64,000 nucleotides of DNA from Alitta virens. Taxonomy: Eukaryota; Annelida; Polychaeta; Phyllodocida; Nereididae. The stretch covers positions 15,929,360 to 15,993,359 of the forward strand of contig OW028585.1 in the NCBI GenBank assembly GCA_932294295.1, in the 5' to 3' direction. The notes under the pieces were generated by a model, which made no database searches, was not told the origin of the DNA, and was given only the letters and a program-made list of their open reading frames with translations. A program made the position numbers and the translations under genes. Below are positions 44,859 to 55,313 of this stretch, in pieces; position 1 is the first letter of the stretch; each line of letters starts with the position of its first letter.

Positions 44859-44954
44859 ATGACTACCATGGATTATCAAGGAAACATGAATTCGAAAATG
44901 GCACAGAAATTGATTAAAATTAGAAGAAATCAATATCTGAGTTTGGGACAATAG
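44859..44954 (+). CDS. Small ORF in a GC-rich patch, possible first exon
   Basis: A 31-codon frame begins with Met-Thr-Thr-Met and is basic (KLIKIRRNQ). It sits just after a patch of higher GC (44800-44860) with an ACGTCG motif in otherwise AT-rich DNA, which would suit a promoter. No domain, splice partner or polyA signal supports it further. Confidence 0.2.
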   Translation: MTTMDYQGNMNSKMAQKLIKIRRNQYLSLGQ

Positions 44955-45892
44955 AAAAAAGGTAAAATGTCTAAACATAGAGCAGGTGTATTTTGTGTGG
45001 CAAACATTATTAAAATGTTAGTTCCCACAAAAGTAGAAATTCCAGATTTTTGCATATGTGCCTTTGTAACCCTGTCCTGTGGACAGGACTTGTAGCTAGT
45101 ACAGAGACAATGAGAGATTCAGAAACAACTTCTAAGACTGAATTTTCTAAATTTTACCCAAAATGGACTTTTTTAAAACTTTTCTTTGTCTTCTTATGTA
45201 TTGTATCCATTATTTGAAGTTGCTATTAATATAAGTAATTTATTAATAATATCAGTTGTTTGTAAATATTAGAATTTACCTACTTCTATTAATGTATCAA
45301 TTATCAGTGTGTCAATAAATCAGCTTTTGCTGACTTATTGAGAACTACACATGATCTGTAATATTATATTATATACTTAAGCTACATTATTATGCTAATA
45401 TTAATGATAGAAATGAAGGATAATTATGCGTGGAATTTTCACTCTAAACACACCTGTAAATATTTAAACTGTAAATTTGAATGTGATATTATGATCAGTA
45501 TGAACTTTTGTAAATTTTAATCTAATATTGATCAGTATTTGTTTCATGCTTTATTTGATCTGTGATTTATCTTATGTATATATACTTATATTATTTCGCT
45601 TTAATTCTGAATATCGTACTTAGAGCAGGACTCAGCCCAGAAAACATATTATTACGGCAACTTGGTCAAATGTGTTCAGAATCCTGCGGAATGACTTACT
45701 AATAACGTATCAAGTGAAATTAGGTCAACATCTGCTTTGATCAGTGTTAAAGTCCAGTTCCTTCACAGTTCCTGAGTTCCTTGAAAATGAAGTCAAACCA
45801 TCAACAACAAAACTGGGCTAAATTTATTAAAAATCATGTGATATAAGTTGGTATAAGTTTTCTAAAATTTTCTGCGAGATTTACTTTCTTGA

Positions 45893-46063
45893 GGAACTGC
45901 GAAGGAACTGAAAAGAAACTGCAAGAAGGAACATTGTCAAAGAACTCAGAAGGAACTGAGAAGGAACTCAGAAGGAACTCAGAAGGAACTGAAAGGAGGA
46001 ACTGAGTTCACTATCTCAAGGAACTCTGAAGGAACTGAGAAGGAACTTGGGAGAGGAACTGGC
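45893..46063. repeat. GGAACT-based minisatellite
   Basis: The core GAAGGAACTGA recurs at 10-13 bp spacing at least ten times (GAAGGAACTCA and GAGGAACTG variants). The order is irregular, so it has decayed or grown by small duplications. Confidence 0.8.
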
Positions 46064-48060
46064 TTCATCTTTCTTGGTATATCATACTTCTGTAGACATA
46101 GCTTTAGATAGACTAAGTGAGTAAAGCTATAGATAAATGTAACATATATGTATCTTTTTTGAAAAGATGTCAATTAGACCATTTAGACCATATATATATA
46201 TATATTTAAAGCTGTAAACATCTTGTCACATACTTTAAGTACTTCATCAGTCATTATGTCAACTATGTCATTCTGTTTAATTGCTTTTGAATGATCGATT
46301 GCTATCACCTTTCCTTTAAGATTTAAAACTATTGTTTCGATTAAAACTACGGTGATTGTAGCTGAATGTTCTTGGGTATATTGCCTAATGGTAAAGTTTT
46401 ACCCTCATCTTGTATTATGCTTGGAAATTGCCCGTTTCAATCCATCATAACCCTTAGATCTCATTTACCCTGCATCGTTTCACCATGGGTTCTTCCTATA
46501 TTCTGCCATTACATTCTACATTAGCATGGCTGGATGGCAGATTTGGCCAATACAATTTATTAGAAACAATAGCTAACAATCAATCACTATATGTCTCAAA
46601 CGAAAATTGATGAATGAAGCTGACAAATGGTGGAATGAAATTACTAGCCATCGAACTAATGGCAACATTAAACACAATACTTTGTAATAAGCACCTGGAA
46701 TTTATCACAATCTGGTAGATGGTAAAACAACTTCATTTATTGGCACGATGCATACACATTCATTCTAATATCATTATTTATTATTATTATTATTATTATG
46801 TCACACATATATAGCACCCAACCAGTGAAAACTGCTCTCAGGTCCTGTACATGTAAAATTTGTAAAAAGTCAAAATATCATATATATATATATATCATTT
46901 TATTGACAAGATATTATAATCCTTGATACATTTGTCAAACATACAAATAGCTCACAAAATACAATACATTATTTCCACAATAATAAAGATGATAATATTA
47001 AAAGGGTTTTCCCAACAGACATGTATTATACATTTTGCATTCTGTGACATGTACTTCATTTTCAACTTCGTCTTCACAAAAGGAGCAAAATTTTTTGTAA
47101 CTATAACAACCTGTTTCTATTTGTAATGGGGCAACAATAATTCTGAATTTTGTAAACACAATATTTTGCACAATATAGTATTGAACACCAAAACTCTATT
47201 TTAAACATTACATATGTTCTTAGTTTATTCCTGTACTCTCATTTACATGTTTTTTAAATCAGATTTGCAAAAAAATTTTTTTTTTTTAAATCATGATTTT
47301 TACCAACCCTTCTTCAGAGTAGTTTTTGGAATGATGCAAAAAGGGCCGAAGCACTGTCTAGTATCAGCCATTTTTCCAGCATTCCTTCGTAAACTTAATA
47401 AACTGTGCTCTAAAAATGAACAGAACTTGGGTTTAAATAAATCATACTTTGAGTTGTAAAAATCTAGTTTTAAACAGAACACACTCGTTAAATTCTAGAA
47501 AAAATCTTAAATATCAAATTATAAAATTGCCCTTGATTAAAATCATGATTTAAATTGCTTGATTGCTTGATTTAAATCTTGCCAACCCTGTGTACAAGTG
47601 ACCTATTCATTGCATATCTAATATGGTGGGACTCCTCCAAGATTCAGATTCCTATTAAACGCCAGTTGTAAAAAAATTGTGTTGAATTCAGGCTTGGCTG
47701 AAAGCTGCCTCTTAAAAATAAAGGCCTCAGCTTGGAATCAAAGAAAATATGGTTCGCTGACAATTTTCAATTGGTGGTTTTGCTTGAGATTTGATTGATC
47801 TCAAGTTACGCGGTCATAAGACTATAATCCCCTGGGTGTGTAGTATCTCACCTGTTAGATCAAAACATCTTAGGAAATAAGAAAGAGCTCTCCTGTTTTG
47901 ATGAATGGATTGCCTGTGAGCCTAAAAGCATTTTCAATGGTACTATGCACATGATATCTCATCATCGTGTGTTCCATTGTGCCAAAGCAAATAACAGGAA
48001 ACGGCATTATGTTATAAAATCTTAAGAAAAGTAATTACAGTTTGAGTGGATATACATGCG
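46064..48060. other. Intergenic, no supported gene
   Basis: AT-rich with an ATT triplet run at 46782-46800. Around 47265-47310 and 47520-47590 there are AAATCATGATTTAAAT-type palindromic strings, followed in both places by a CCAACCCT, probably parts of one dispersed repeat. No gene seen. Confidence 0.4.
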
Positions 48061-48082
48061 CATGCAGGTGTTGCTGGATGGA

Positions 48083-48090
48083 TATAAAAG
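48083..48090 (+). promoter_or_regulatory. TATA box of the GPCR gene
   Basis: TATAAAAG stands in a locally GC-richer context, 67 bases before a consensus splice donor (GTAAGT at 48158). Transcription would start near 48112-48118 and the first exon would be about 45 bases, ending at 48157. Confidence 0.6.
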
Positions 48091-48509
48091 CAGACGGCCG
48101 TAGTTTCTTATGGTTTTGCCTCCATTTTCTGAGCGATCTGACTCGTCTGCAGTATCAGTAAGTACTAAAGAATTATTTTGGAAGTATTATACATTAAAGT
48201 ATCCAATGCCATTGATTTGCAATGGTTTTACATATTGTAATGAAATAATTATTCTTGCCGTTTTTCTGCGGTAATTTTCATTCGCTTTAAATTGTTTTAT
48301 TTGTTTGTTTGTTGTAGAATTTATTTTTCATTGATAAATGTAATGAATAAGTCTTATTTATATATGGTATTTTCATAACTGTTGTTTTAACATTTTATCA
48401 ATATTTCATTGAATTTTATTTTATGTTGATCATCTGCATTAAAACCTCATAATTTCAATGTCAGTAATTTCTTGAGACAAGAATTCTCAATTTCAGGACC
48501 ATTTTGTGA

Positions 48510-48539
48510 ATGTGGGAACAGTATCTAATTCTAGCATAA
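48510..48539 (+). promoter_or_regulatory. Upstream ORF (9 codons) overlapping the GPCR start
   Basis: An ATG 14 bases into exon 2 opens MWEQYLILA and stops at TAA 48537-48539. The last base of the stop is the first base of the GPCR ATG (TAATG). Such an overlap can allow reinitiation or reduce translation. The effect here is inferred. Confidence 0.6.
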
Positions 48540-49549
48540 TGGCTGATGTAACTTCACAAATGGCTGAATATGGATTCACAGATGACAGGGACTCGGAGGC
48601 AACGACGATGAAAACTTTCTCCCAAAATGATTCGGATTCGCGGAATATTTATGATCCCGCACTCACTTACTTAACTTTTTTTCCAATACTAATGATTTTC
48701 GGAGGAGTTGGTAATATCATGTCGTTCATACTTATGACACGGAAGAAATTAAGCAAGTTATCAATTTGCATTTATCTGCGATTTCTTATGGTGACTGACA
48801 CTATGTCTTTGTGGTACAATGGAATTTGGTTTTGTGTGGTTTATGGCACCAAGCTTCAGTTAAATCCTAGCTATTATGTTTATTGCATTGATTACTTTAC
48901 ATCGTTTTTCTGGTTCCAAATCACTGCTCTGATTGTTTTAGCCATATCTTGTGAAAGATTTATTGCCTTGTACTTTCCGTATAAAGCTGAACGAATCTGC
49001 ACTTTGCGTAATGCAAAAATAACTTGTTGGGTCATCATCCTCATTTCGGCTCTTGCCAATTCTCCGCTGCTTTTCACTTTCCGCCCGGCTGAAGTCAATG
49101 GATTCAGATCTTGCGCTCTACTTGACCAAGTTTCCGTCCAAACATTTGGGACATTGAGCTGGATCTTAAGCTTGAATTATTCGTTCGTCCCATCTGTGGC
49201 GATGATAATCATCAACATCCTCATCATCATTAAGCTGCATTTGAGATCATCACAAAGTTCCGTTCAGAGCCAAGCGTCTGCCTCCGCTGGTAACACCACT
49301 GTAGTTCTTCTCACGGTCTCTTTTACATACGCGTGTTTGGCTCTGCCATTTGGCGTCAATCTGATCATCGATGCTAATGGAGCGTTTGTGTATGACACCC
49401 CTTACAAAGTCTGTGCTAGCATCCTCCTATTCGTCAACCAGAGCACCAACTTTTTTCTCTACTGTTGCTCTTCGAAGACATTTCGCAATGAGTTGAAGCA
49501 AATGCTTTGTAAGTCTTCGAGTGATGTAGCTCCTGGCCCATGTGGTTAA
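48539..49549 (+). CDS. Class A (rhodopsin-like) GPCR, probably a peptide receptor
   Basis: I start at the ATG 48539 (336 residues, A at -3 and G at +4). Frame continues upstream only through a GTG. A 40-residue extracellular N terminus with an NDS glycosylation site precedes seven helices at about 43-65, 76-98, 117-139, 160-180, 207-232, 256-278 and 292-313. Class A marks are GxxGN in helix 1, Cys before helix 3 paired with Cys in extracellular loop 2, and Trp in helix 4. Several motifs are unusual: CERF replaces DRY, helix 6 has LALPF, and STNFFLY stands where NPxxY is usual. This pattern suits divergent invertebrate peptide receptors. The coding exon is intronless, follows an acceptor at 48496, and ends with a Cys-containing tail. 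Ligand unknown. Confidence 0.9.
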   Translation: MADVTSQMAEYGFTDDRDSEATTMKTFSQNDSDSRNIYDPALTYLTFFPILMIFGGVGNIMSFILMTRKKLSKLSICIYLRFLMVTDTMSLWYNGIWFCVVYGTKLQLNPSYYVYCIDYFTSFFWFQITALIVLAISCERFIALYFPYKAERICTLRNAKITCWVIILISALANSPLLFTFRPAEVNGFRSCALLDQVSVQTFGTLSWILSLNYSFVPSVAMIIINILIIIKLHLRSSQSSVQSQASASAGNTTVVLLTVSFTYACLALPFGVNLIIDANGAFVYDTPYKVCASILLFVNQSTNFFLYCCSSKTFRNELKQMLCKSSSDVAPGPCG

Positions 49550-49651
49550 ACTTTAAGTGATCATATTCCAGGAAGTTCTAGTTCAAGTGAAGTTTCAAGC
49601 ACTTGCAAGCAGTAGTTTAGGTGATGTTGCTCCAAGAAGTTGGGTCAAACT

Positions 49652-49980
49652 TCAATGGTGGATTTTCACGGAAGGTTCTCTGAATTTCCACCAGGTGGCT
49701 AAAGCAGAATACCGCAATTCTATTGGCTGAAAATGTTCCCGCCCTTGGCTGTGATTGGCTGAAGCAAAGTGCATCCTAGCAGCAGTATTTTTAGTGCATT
49801 TTAATGTATATTTGACACTTTATAATTTAGTTGATGTTTGTTATTTTTCTGAGAAAGTTATATTTATGGAATCAGTTAGTTATTACCTAATGTATCTGAA
49901 AAGCAAAATGAGTACTAAGAGGAGAGGAAAGACTTATGTCCTGCTGAATTCAGGACTGTTCAGTGAAAAGACTCTATTGA
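49652..49980 (-). mobile_element. MITE in the GPCR 3' UTR
   Basis: Reverse-oriented relative of 42958-43272, with ends TGGTGGATTTTC and GAAAAGACTCTATT. It lies between the GPCR stop and its polyA signal, so it should be part of the mRNA. Confidence 0.75.
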
Positions 49981-50189
49981 TGTTGTTTCAAGTAGTTGTA
50001 GATAATCTTTAATTCATGTGCCCCAAGCCAGTCAAACTGTATATAGTGACTCAAATAACATGTATTCATATACTGATACATCAATAGTATTTTAACATAT
50101 ATATACTTATTTATTGTCACCTGTTGTGTGCACCTTGGACATAATATTTAGCTGAAAAACTTCTCTTTGTTGCAATGTATTTTAAGGTC

Positions 50190-50195
50190 AATAAA
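50190..50195 (+). terminator. AATAAA polyA signal of the GPCR gene
   Basis: First clear AATAAA in a suitable place after the GPCR stop, followed by a T/G-rich stretch (GTTGTGTCTGTGTT), as expected for a cleavage site. Confidence 0.55.
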
Positions 50196-50487
50196 GATGT
50201 AGTTGTGTCTGTGTTAATCATCAAAAGGTTTTAATCTGATTTGAGTTCCATGTTTTCATTGTCTATTTAGCAATGTCTCAATCTCTATATCGGGTATTGT
50301 TTGGTGCACTAAGTAGCCATACTTAATTACAGTTAAAAACGGCCTGTCAAATTCAACCTAGACAAAGCTAGACAACTTTTGCTATATGACGCTACCTGCC
50401 ACTTAACACTGTCTTGCTAATAAAAGTACATGCAGCACCATTTGTGCGTAAGTTCAGAGTTATGTATATTTGCAATCTTTCGTTGAA

Positions 50488-50673
50488 GTGAGTGAGTGAT
50501 TAGAGCTTTACGTCCTGTATTTCTGCACCAGTTGGGCTAATTAGGACAGGCAGAGACCATGGTAATAAGACGAAGGATGAAACAGCCATCCAACTTAGGC
50601 TCGACCGGGAATCGAACCCGTGACCCAGCGGTTGGAAGCCCAGAGCGCTACCTCTTAGCTAGGCCCCCGCCCT
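50488..50673 (-). mobile_element. tRNA-derived SINE, family A
   Basis: Copy of the 36406-36597 SINE. A 15-bp target-site duplication CAATCTTTCGTTGAA flanks it exactly (50473-50487 and 50674-50688), so insertion was fairly recent. The A box is mutated (CTCTTAGCTAGG on the plus strand). Confidence 0.9.
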
Positions 50674-51002
50674 CAATCTTTCGTTGAAAAGATGCATTTT
50701 GATTGCACGTATACCTATTTGATATGATATATTAGATAAATTTCTTACATTTACCAAGGTTCATATTTTTTCCGTGTGGTAGTTTAAGCCGACTATAAGG
50801 TGGAAGTAGACAGAAGCGACTGGCTTTAGCTAGTTACAGTTGCAGCCAGGAACAGGTTGCTACAACGGACCAGAGTCTACCATATTTTATGAAACTAACG
50901 TAGATCAAACGATAACTTCAACTACCCTATACCCCAGTGTCTTGATGCTACATACTTGGTCCGAAGCTTTGTCAGTTTACCGTAGATGACCAGCTACCAG
51001 AG

Positions 51003-51180
51003 TTATAATGATGAGATGATAAGTCTTGGAGTCCACCGTGTTATACATTTACCCATAGGTGAGTCTTCTACTTGCCTCAGCATGGACTGCAAATACAAGG
51101 TACCACCAATTTAACATGCAGCACCTGATATCGATGTAGCTCATGAAGAGTGGCTAGGCCAGTATTCGCACCCAGGACCA
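51003..51180 (-). mobile_element. SINE family B, diverged copy
   Basis: Aligns with 23240-23420: GAGTCCACC...GTTA.ACATTT.CCCAT, CTACTTGCCTCAGCA and CACCCAGGACC recur. The tRNA-like head is cut off by the neighbouring SINE A region. Confidence 0.6.
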
Positions 51181-51254
51181 TTTATTGGCAGAATTAGCCA
51201 GTGGCCAGTTTTATGGTCAAAACTAAGTCCTAGTACATACGAAGCATGGAGCAG

Positions 51255-51433
51255 TGGTGGGAGGATGGTATGGGGCTTGACATCCTGTATTTCTGCACCT
51301 GATGGGCAGGCATATGCAGGGACCATGGCAATGAGATGATGGATGAAACAGCCATCCAACTTAGGCTTAACTGCGAATTGAACCCCAAAGTGGTTGGAAG
51401 CCCAGCACACTACCGCAGAGCTAGGCCCCCACC
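51255..51433 (-). mobile_element. tRNA-derived SINE, family A, older copy
   Basis: Same family, with more substitutions and small deletions than the other two copies. The 15-bp duplication CGAAGCATGGAGCAG still flanks it (51240-51254 and 51434-51448). Confidence 0.88.
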
Positions 51434-51597
51434 CGAAGCATGGAGCAGGACAGAAGTGAGTCCAATCTTAGCTTTCTAACCGATTGTTACATTTCAGAAT
51501 CTGGGCGTTCATAAAAAGATCAGAAAATGTTTAATATTTCCCTTTTTTATTGTCAACATCATTCAGCCAACACATAATAGAGCAGAAAATTGCTTAC

Positions 51598-51820
51598 ATT
51601 GGCAATAAAGCATTTTTGTCCAGTCGTTCAAAGTGCCTCTGCCACGTCATATCAATTTGGTTGTTGTTGTTTCTAGGTTTAAGACGTGAAAGGTCATTGC
51701 ATGAATATCTCCGATCATCCCAGAATATTTATACAACACAGTAATCGGCACATTGGGATGACCTCTCTGTTGGTCAAATCTCTTGGCTGGTTGGGCATAT
51801 TCAACAGCTTTTGGAAAGTT
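51598..51820 (-). pseudogene. Unidentified coding fragment on the minus strand
   Basis: Reading from 51820 down, a frame gives about 36 residues of good protein character (FPKAVEYAQPAKRFDQQRGH and onward). A second frame then takes over from about 51715 with about 40 more (DDRRYSCNDLSRLKPR, then MTWQRHFERLDKNALLP) and meets a consensus donor (GTAAGC at 51597). Both halves are polar and aromatic like a conserved exon. A single frame change near 51720 separates them, so this is either a pseudogene exon or an exon with a sequence error. I do not recognise the family. Confidence 0.4.
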
Positions 51821-51919
51821 GTTTTCACGGCTTTAAATTAAAACAGCAGTATTGATTACATCACATAAGGACTTTGATGTGTTTATTTTCATTGTATGCC
51901 AAACTTACTGTGCAACCAC

Positions 51920-52012
51920 TAATATGCTAGGCCCTCTAATTATGATGAGGCGAAAACCATGCGATTATCCAAACGCATGGAAAACGCACTTGGCACATTT
52001 GGCCATGTATAA
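51920..52012 (-). mobile_element. Short inverted-repeat element, copy 2
   Basis: Reverse-oriented relative of 247-349. It shares GCACATTTGGCCATGTA, CCATGCG...CATGGAAAACGCAC and CTAATTATGATGAGG-like blocks. Confidence 0.55.
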
Positions 52013-52060
52013 TATAATATATAATATTCAAGTATCTGGTAAAATAAGCCTGCAAAATGG

Positions 52061-52101
52061 GCTAACTGTACTTTGCGGAACGAAACGGAACGGAACGAAA
52101 C
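52061..52101. repeat. Half copy of the TTCCGTT/ACAGTTATCC palindrome
   Basis: One arm only: CTAACTGTACTTTGCGGAAC followed by GAAAC/GGAAC units. It matches the right arms of the palindromes at 52485, 53428 and 54022. Confidence 0.6.
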
Positions 52102-52484
52102 CAAAGGGGGGGTCACTCCAGAAAATGTCAAGATACCAATGTAGTACTGTGTTATTATCAATATCAGGACTGTATAATACTGGGGTTAATGGGCATCGGT
52201 TAATGGGACTGAAGTCACTGAAGCCTTCTGAAGGAGGTGATGGGGGGGGGGGGGGGGGGTTTAGAGGCTGTACATTGTTGTTTTGAACTACTGAAACTGA
52301 TAGATTAACGAAACATACAAGAATGTTTTTGAGATTTCTCAGATTTTCTAGATAGATAGATTTTACACAGCATAAATTGCCGATAACATGTCTTTCAGAC
52401 AGGGTGATATGTCCCTGTAGACACTTGGTAAAGTTAAAGTGGAAATTGTAATATTATAGGCCTAATATTTATAGGCCTACTCCA

Positions 52485-52544
52485 TGTTCCGTTTCGCTAA
52501 ATACAGTTATCCAGTTGGATAACTGTACTTAACGGAACGGAACA
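52485..52544. repeat. 60-bp palindrome (TGTTCCGTT...ACAGTTATCC), copy 1
   Basis: Left arm 52485-52512 and right arm 52517-52544 are reverse complements with 24 of 28 positions matching by my count. The loop is 4 bases, and ACAGTTATCC/GGATAACTGT meets at the centre. Confidence 0.8.
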
Positions 52545-53427
52545 ACAATTTATTGGCAACTTTCTACTATGAGGGCACTAACAGAAAATGTTAGTTTAGG
52601 CATCATGAATAAGGGGTGTTTGTTATTATCAGAACAATCTGTGTGTGACTGAAAGGGCAGTTACGGCATCCATTAGCTGATTAGGAAGGGTAGCATAGAA
52701 ACATAGTGATCCAAAGTATTTTAAATACCTAAACTTGATTGAAATGGGCCTACAGTTGACTCACTGAGTAACTGGAACAGTAGAACCCTGCCATGAAGAC
52801 CACCCACTCTATGTCCTTACTTCATTTTTATTTTATAACAGGGTCATGTGAAAAACAGAATCGTTCTGATCTTGTCACCTGGCATAAATGTATATGTTTC
52901 ATAAATAAATAAAATAGTGAGGTGATCTCAATAGTGGGGTTGATCATTGTGTTCATGGCATGGTAAGCCAACAGTGCCATGCTTATTGAATTTATATATA
53001 TATATATTTTTGGGATATTTCAATTAATCAGTGGGATCTGTTTAAACATATATATCTAAGTAAATACGTATTTTACATGCTTGACAGGTTCCTATTTAGC
53101 TGGCAGTTGCATCGACTATTGTAGCATTTTTTATACTCATGATACTATTTACTAAGGCATGGGATTTTTAATTGACGGTAAACATGATTTTAATGACTCT
53201 TATATATTTTTTTCATTTCATCATATAATACAATTCATAGTATCTGAAACATATTGGCAATGAAAGTTTGTTTTTTGTTTTTATAAATTTTATTTAATTC
53301 AAATATAAATAAATATGCATTTATTCATTTTGATAGAAATTCTTGTCACTCTAGATCTGTTTATGATATAATAGTCCGCACAAGGCACAAGCATCCTTGT
53401 GCAATATCATGCAGTGGAGCATGCATC

Positions 53428-53482
53428 TGTTCCGTTAAGTACAGTTATCCCTGCGGATAACTGTATTTTGCGGAACGGAACG
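53428..53482. repeat. Palindrome, copy 2
   Basis: TGTTCCGTTAAGTACAG and ATCC lead into a short loop (CTGC), then GGATAACTGT and a GCGGAACGGAACG end. The right arm has one extra GGAAC unit. Confidence 0.8.
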
Positions 53483-54021
53483 AGAGGCCTACAGGCCTGC
53501 CATGCAGTTGCTTGTGAAATAGCCCAGGCCATGTCTGTAAGGTATTTCATCTGTAACAAATTAATGTTCATTTTTGCAACACGTCTTTTCTTATACTTGT
53601 ATATATTTGTTCAATGAATAGATATCTTGAATTTTTTAATGGATTAGTTTTGTGGTCTGCTAAACCACACATGACAGTGCTATTCTGGTATCCTTTTTTC
53701 CACTCAATTGTATTATTTTTTTTCTTTAACCAACAGCAATAGTTAGTTTGTAAAAATTTGGCTCAATTAACTTGAATTTGGTTGATTTCAGTTTCTCTAT
53801 ATGCTTTCCTAAGTTCGGTTGTACATAGCTGCAGGCGTATGCCACATTCAGAACTTGTCTCTCTGATGGCGCTAGAGTTTTATTTTAATATGGTATATGT
53901 ACATAATTTATCTTGTCAGTTATTACAGTAATTAAGCTGGACCGGGTAGAGAGAGGAACAGACAATATCAATGGAAACGTATGCAAGAAAAAGAAAAGAA
54001 AAGAAAAAGAACTCTATAATC

Positions 54022-54071
54022 TGTTCCGTTTAGAACAGTTACCTCAGGGGATAACTGTACTTAGTGGAACA
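54022..54071. repeat. Palindrome, copy 3
   Basis: TGTTCCGTTTAGAACAGTTA on the left and GGATAACTGTACTTAGTGGA plus ACA on the right, with a 6-base centre. It is the most diverged copy. Confidence 0.75.
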
Positions 54072-54404
54072 GGATGAAAACCAGAGTGCTTGCTGCTGCT
54101 GCTGGTGTTTGCCTCACCCTGCTCAGTCACTGCAAGTGGTGCAGCTGATGATGCTGATTTTTTGTACACCCAATATTTTTGGTACCATATCTAAATCTAT
54201 AGAACACCTTAAACTAAGATATCTGACTGCTTATGAGGTACTTCTGTTATCAGGTTTACAAATATATTGGAAGATTGGTGAAGTTTCATCATCACTTTCT
54301 GTGCATGCCCATATATGTGCTTTCGCTTAATTACAAAAATGTATGCAATATATATCGCCTCAGCCGTTGGGATGCGGCCCCCGGAGGAGTATATAATTTC
54401 CTGC

Positions 54405-54925
54405 TGCGCAGTTGCAGCTGCTGCAGCTGCAGTTGCATGTTGCAGCCATTGCAGCTGCAGCTGCATGTTGCAGCGAATGCAGCGAATGCAGCGGATGCAG
54501 CGGATGCAGCGGATGCAGCGGATGCAGCGAATGCAGCGGCTGCAGCGGCTGCAACTTGCAGCGAATGCAGCGGCTGCAACATGCAGCGAATGCAGCGGCT
54601 GCAACTTGCAGCGAACTTGCAGCGAACTTGCAGCGAATGCAGCGAATGCAGCGAATGCAGCGAATGCAGCGATTGCAGCGAATGCAGCGAATGCAGCGAA
54701 TGCAGCGAATGCAGCGAATGCAGCGGCTGCAACTTGCAGCGAATGCAGCGGCTGCAACATGCAGCGAATGCAGCGGCTGCAACTTGCAGCGAACTTGCAG
54801 CGAACTTGCAGCGAATGCAGCGAATGCAGCGAATGCAGCGAATGCAGCGAATGCAGCGAATGCAGCGAATGCAGCGAATGCAGCGAAAACTTGCAGCGAA
54901 TGCAGCGAAAACTTGCAGCGAATGC
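54405..54925. repeat. GCAGCGAAT 9-bp minisatellite, open in six frames
   Basis: After a GCAGCTGC-rich lead (54405-54469) the unit GCAGCGAAT repeats about 30 times, mixed with GCAGCGGAT, GCAGCGGCT, CAACTTGCAGCGAA and 11-bp GCAGCGAACTT variants. A block of more than 100 bp starting at 54542 recurs at 54720 (period 178), a higher-order duplication. Because 9 is a multiple of 3 and no unit contains a stop on either strand, all six frames stay open. The long frames here are thus by-products of the repeat, not evidence of a gene. Confidence 0.9.
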
Positions 54926-55313
54926 TGCCACGAGATTTGGTGAGATTTGGCCAAAAAGTGTACGCAAGTTGCATGTGAACTTTTACTTGGATTTCATATA
55001 ATACACAAAAAAAAAAATTTTTTATCAGTTGGAAGAAACATTTAGAAAAATCGGCATTTGTTCGCGAGGCTGCTGTCAGGAGAGAGGGAAGTAAACACAT
55101 GTGTATGAGCCATCAAATCGCTCATTTGAAGTGTGATTTTTCAAGAGAATAACAGCTCCCTGTACCCGTTAATGTGGTGAGTATATCGATAAAACTTTAT
55201 TGTATTAGTTTAAGCTAGGTGTGAGGCATTGACAATGCTTTATAGTTCGTTTGCAACACTTTTTATTAGGAGGATTAGGCACTAGCCATGCCACTGTCAG
55301 GGTAGGTCTGGAA

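Larger units (their letters stand above)
52105..54020. other. Intergenic with palindrome elements
   Basis: Apart from the palindromes there is an 18-base G run near 52242-52259, an AT run near 52993-53008 and a small GATA run near 52350. No coding region is supported. Confidence 0.4.

Noticed and set aside
48506..48538. GPCR start at the upstream GTG
   Set aside because: A eukaryotic gene with a well-placed ATG at 48539 does not need a GTG start.
54209..55100. Six overlapping frames of 188-252 codons on both strands
   Set aside because: They are by-products of the stop-free 9-bp minisatellite; no start context, domain or splice site supports any one of them.
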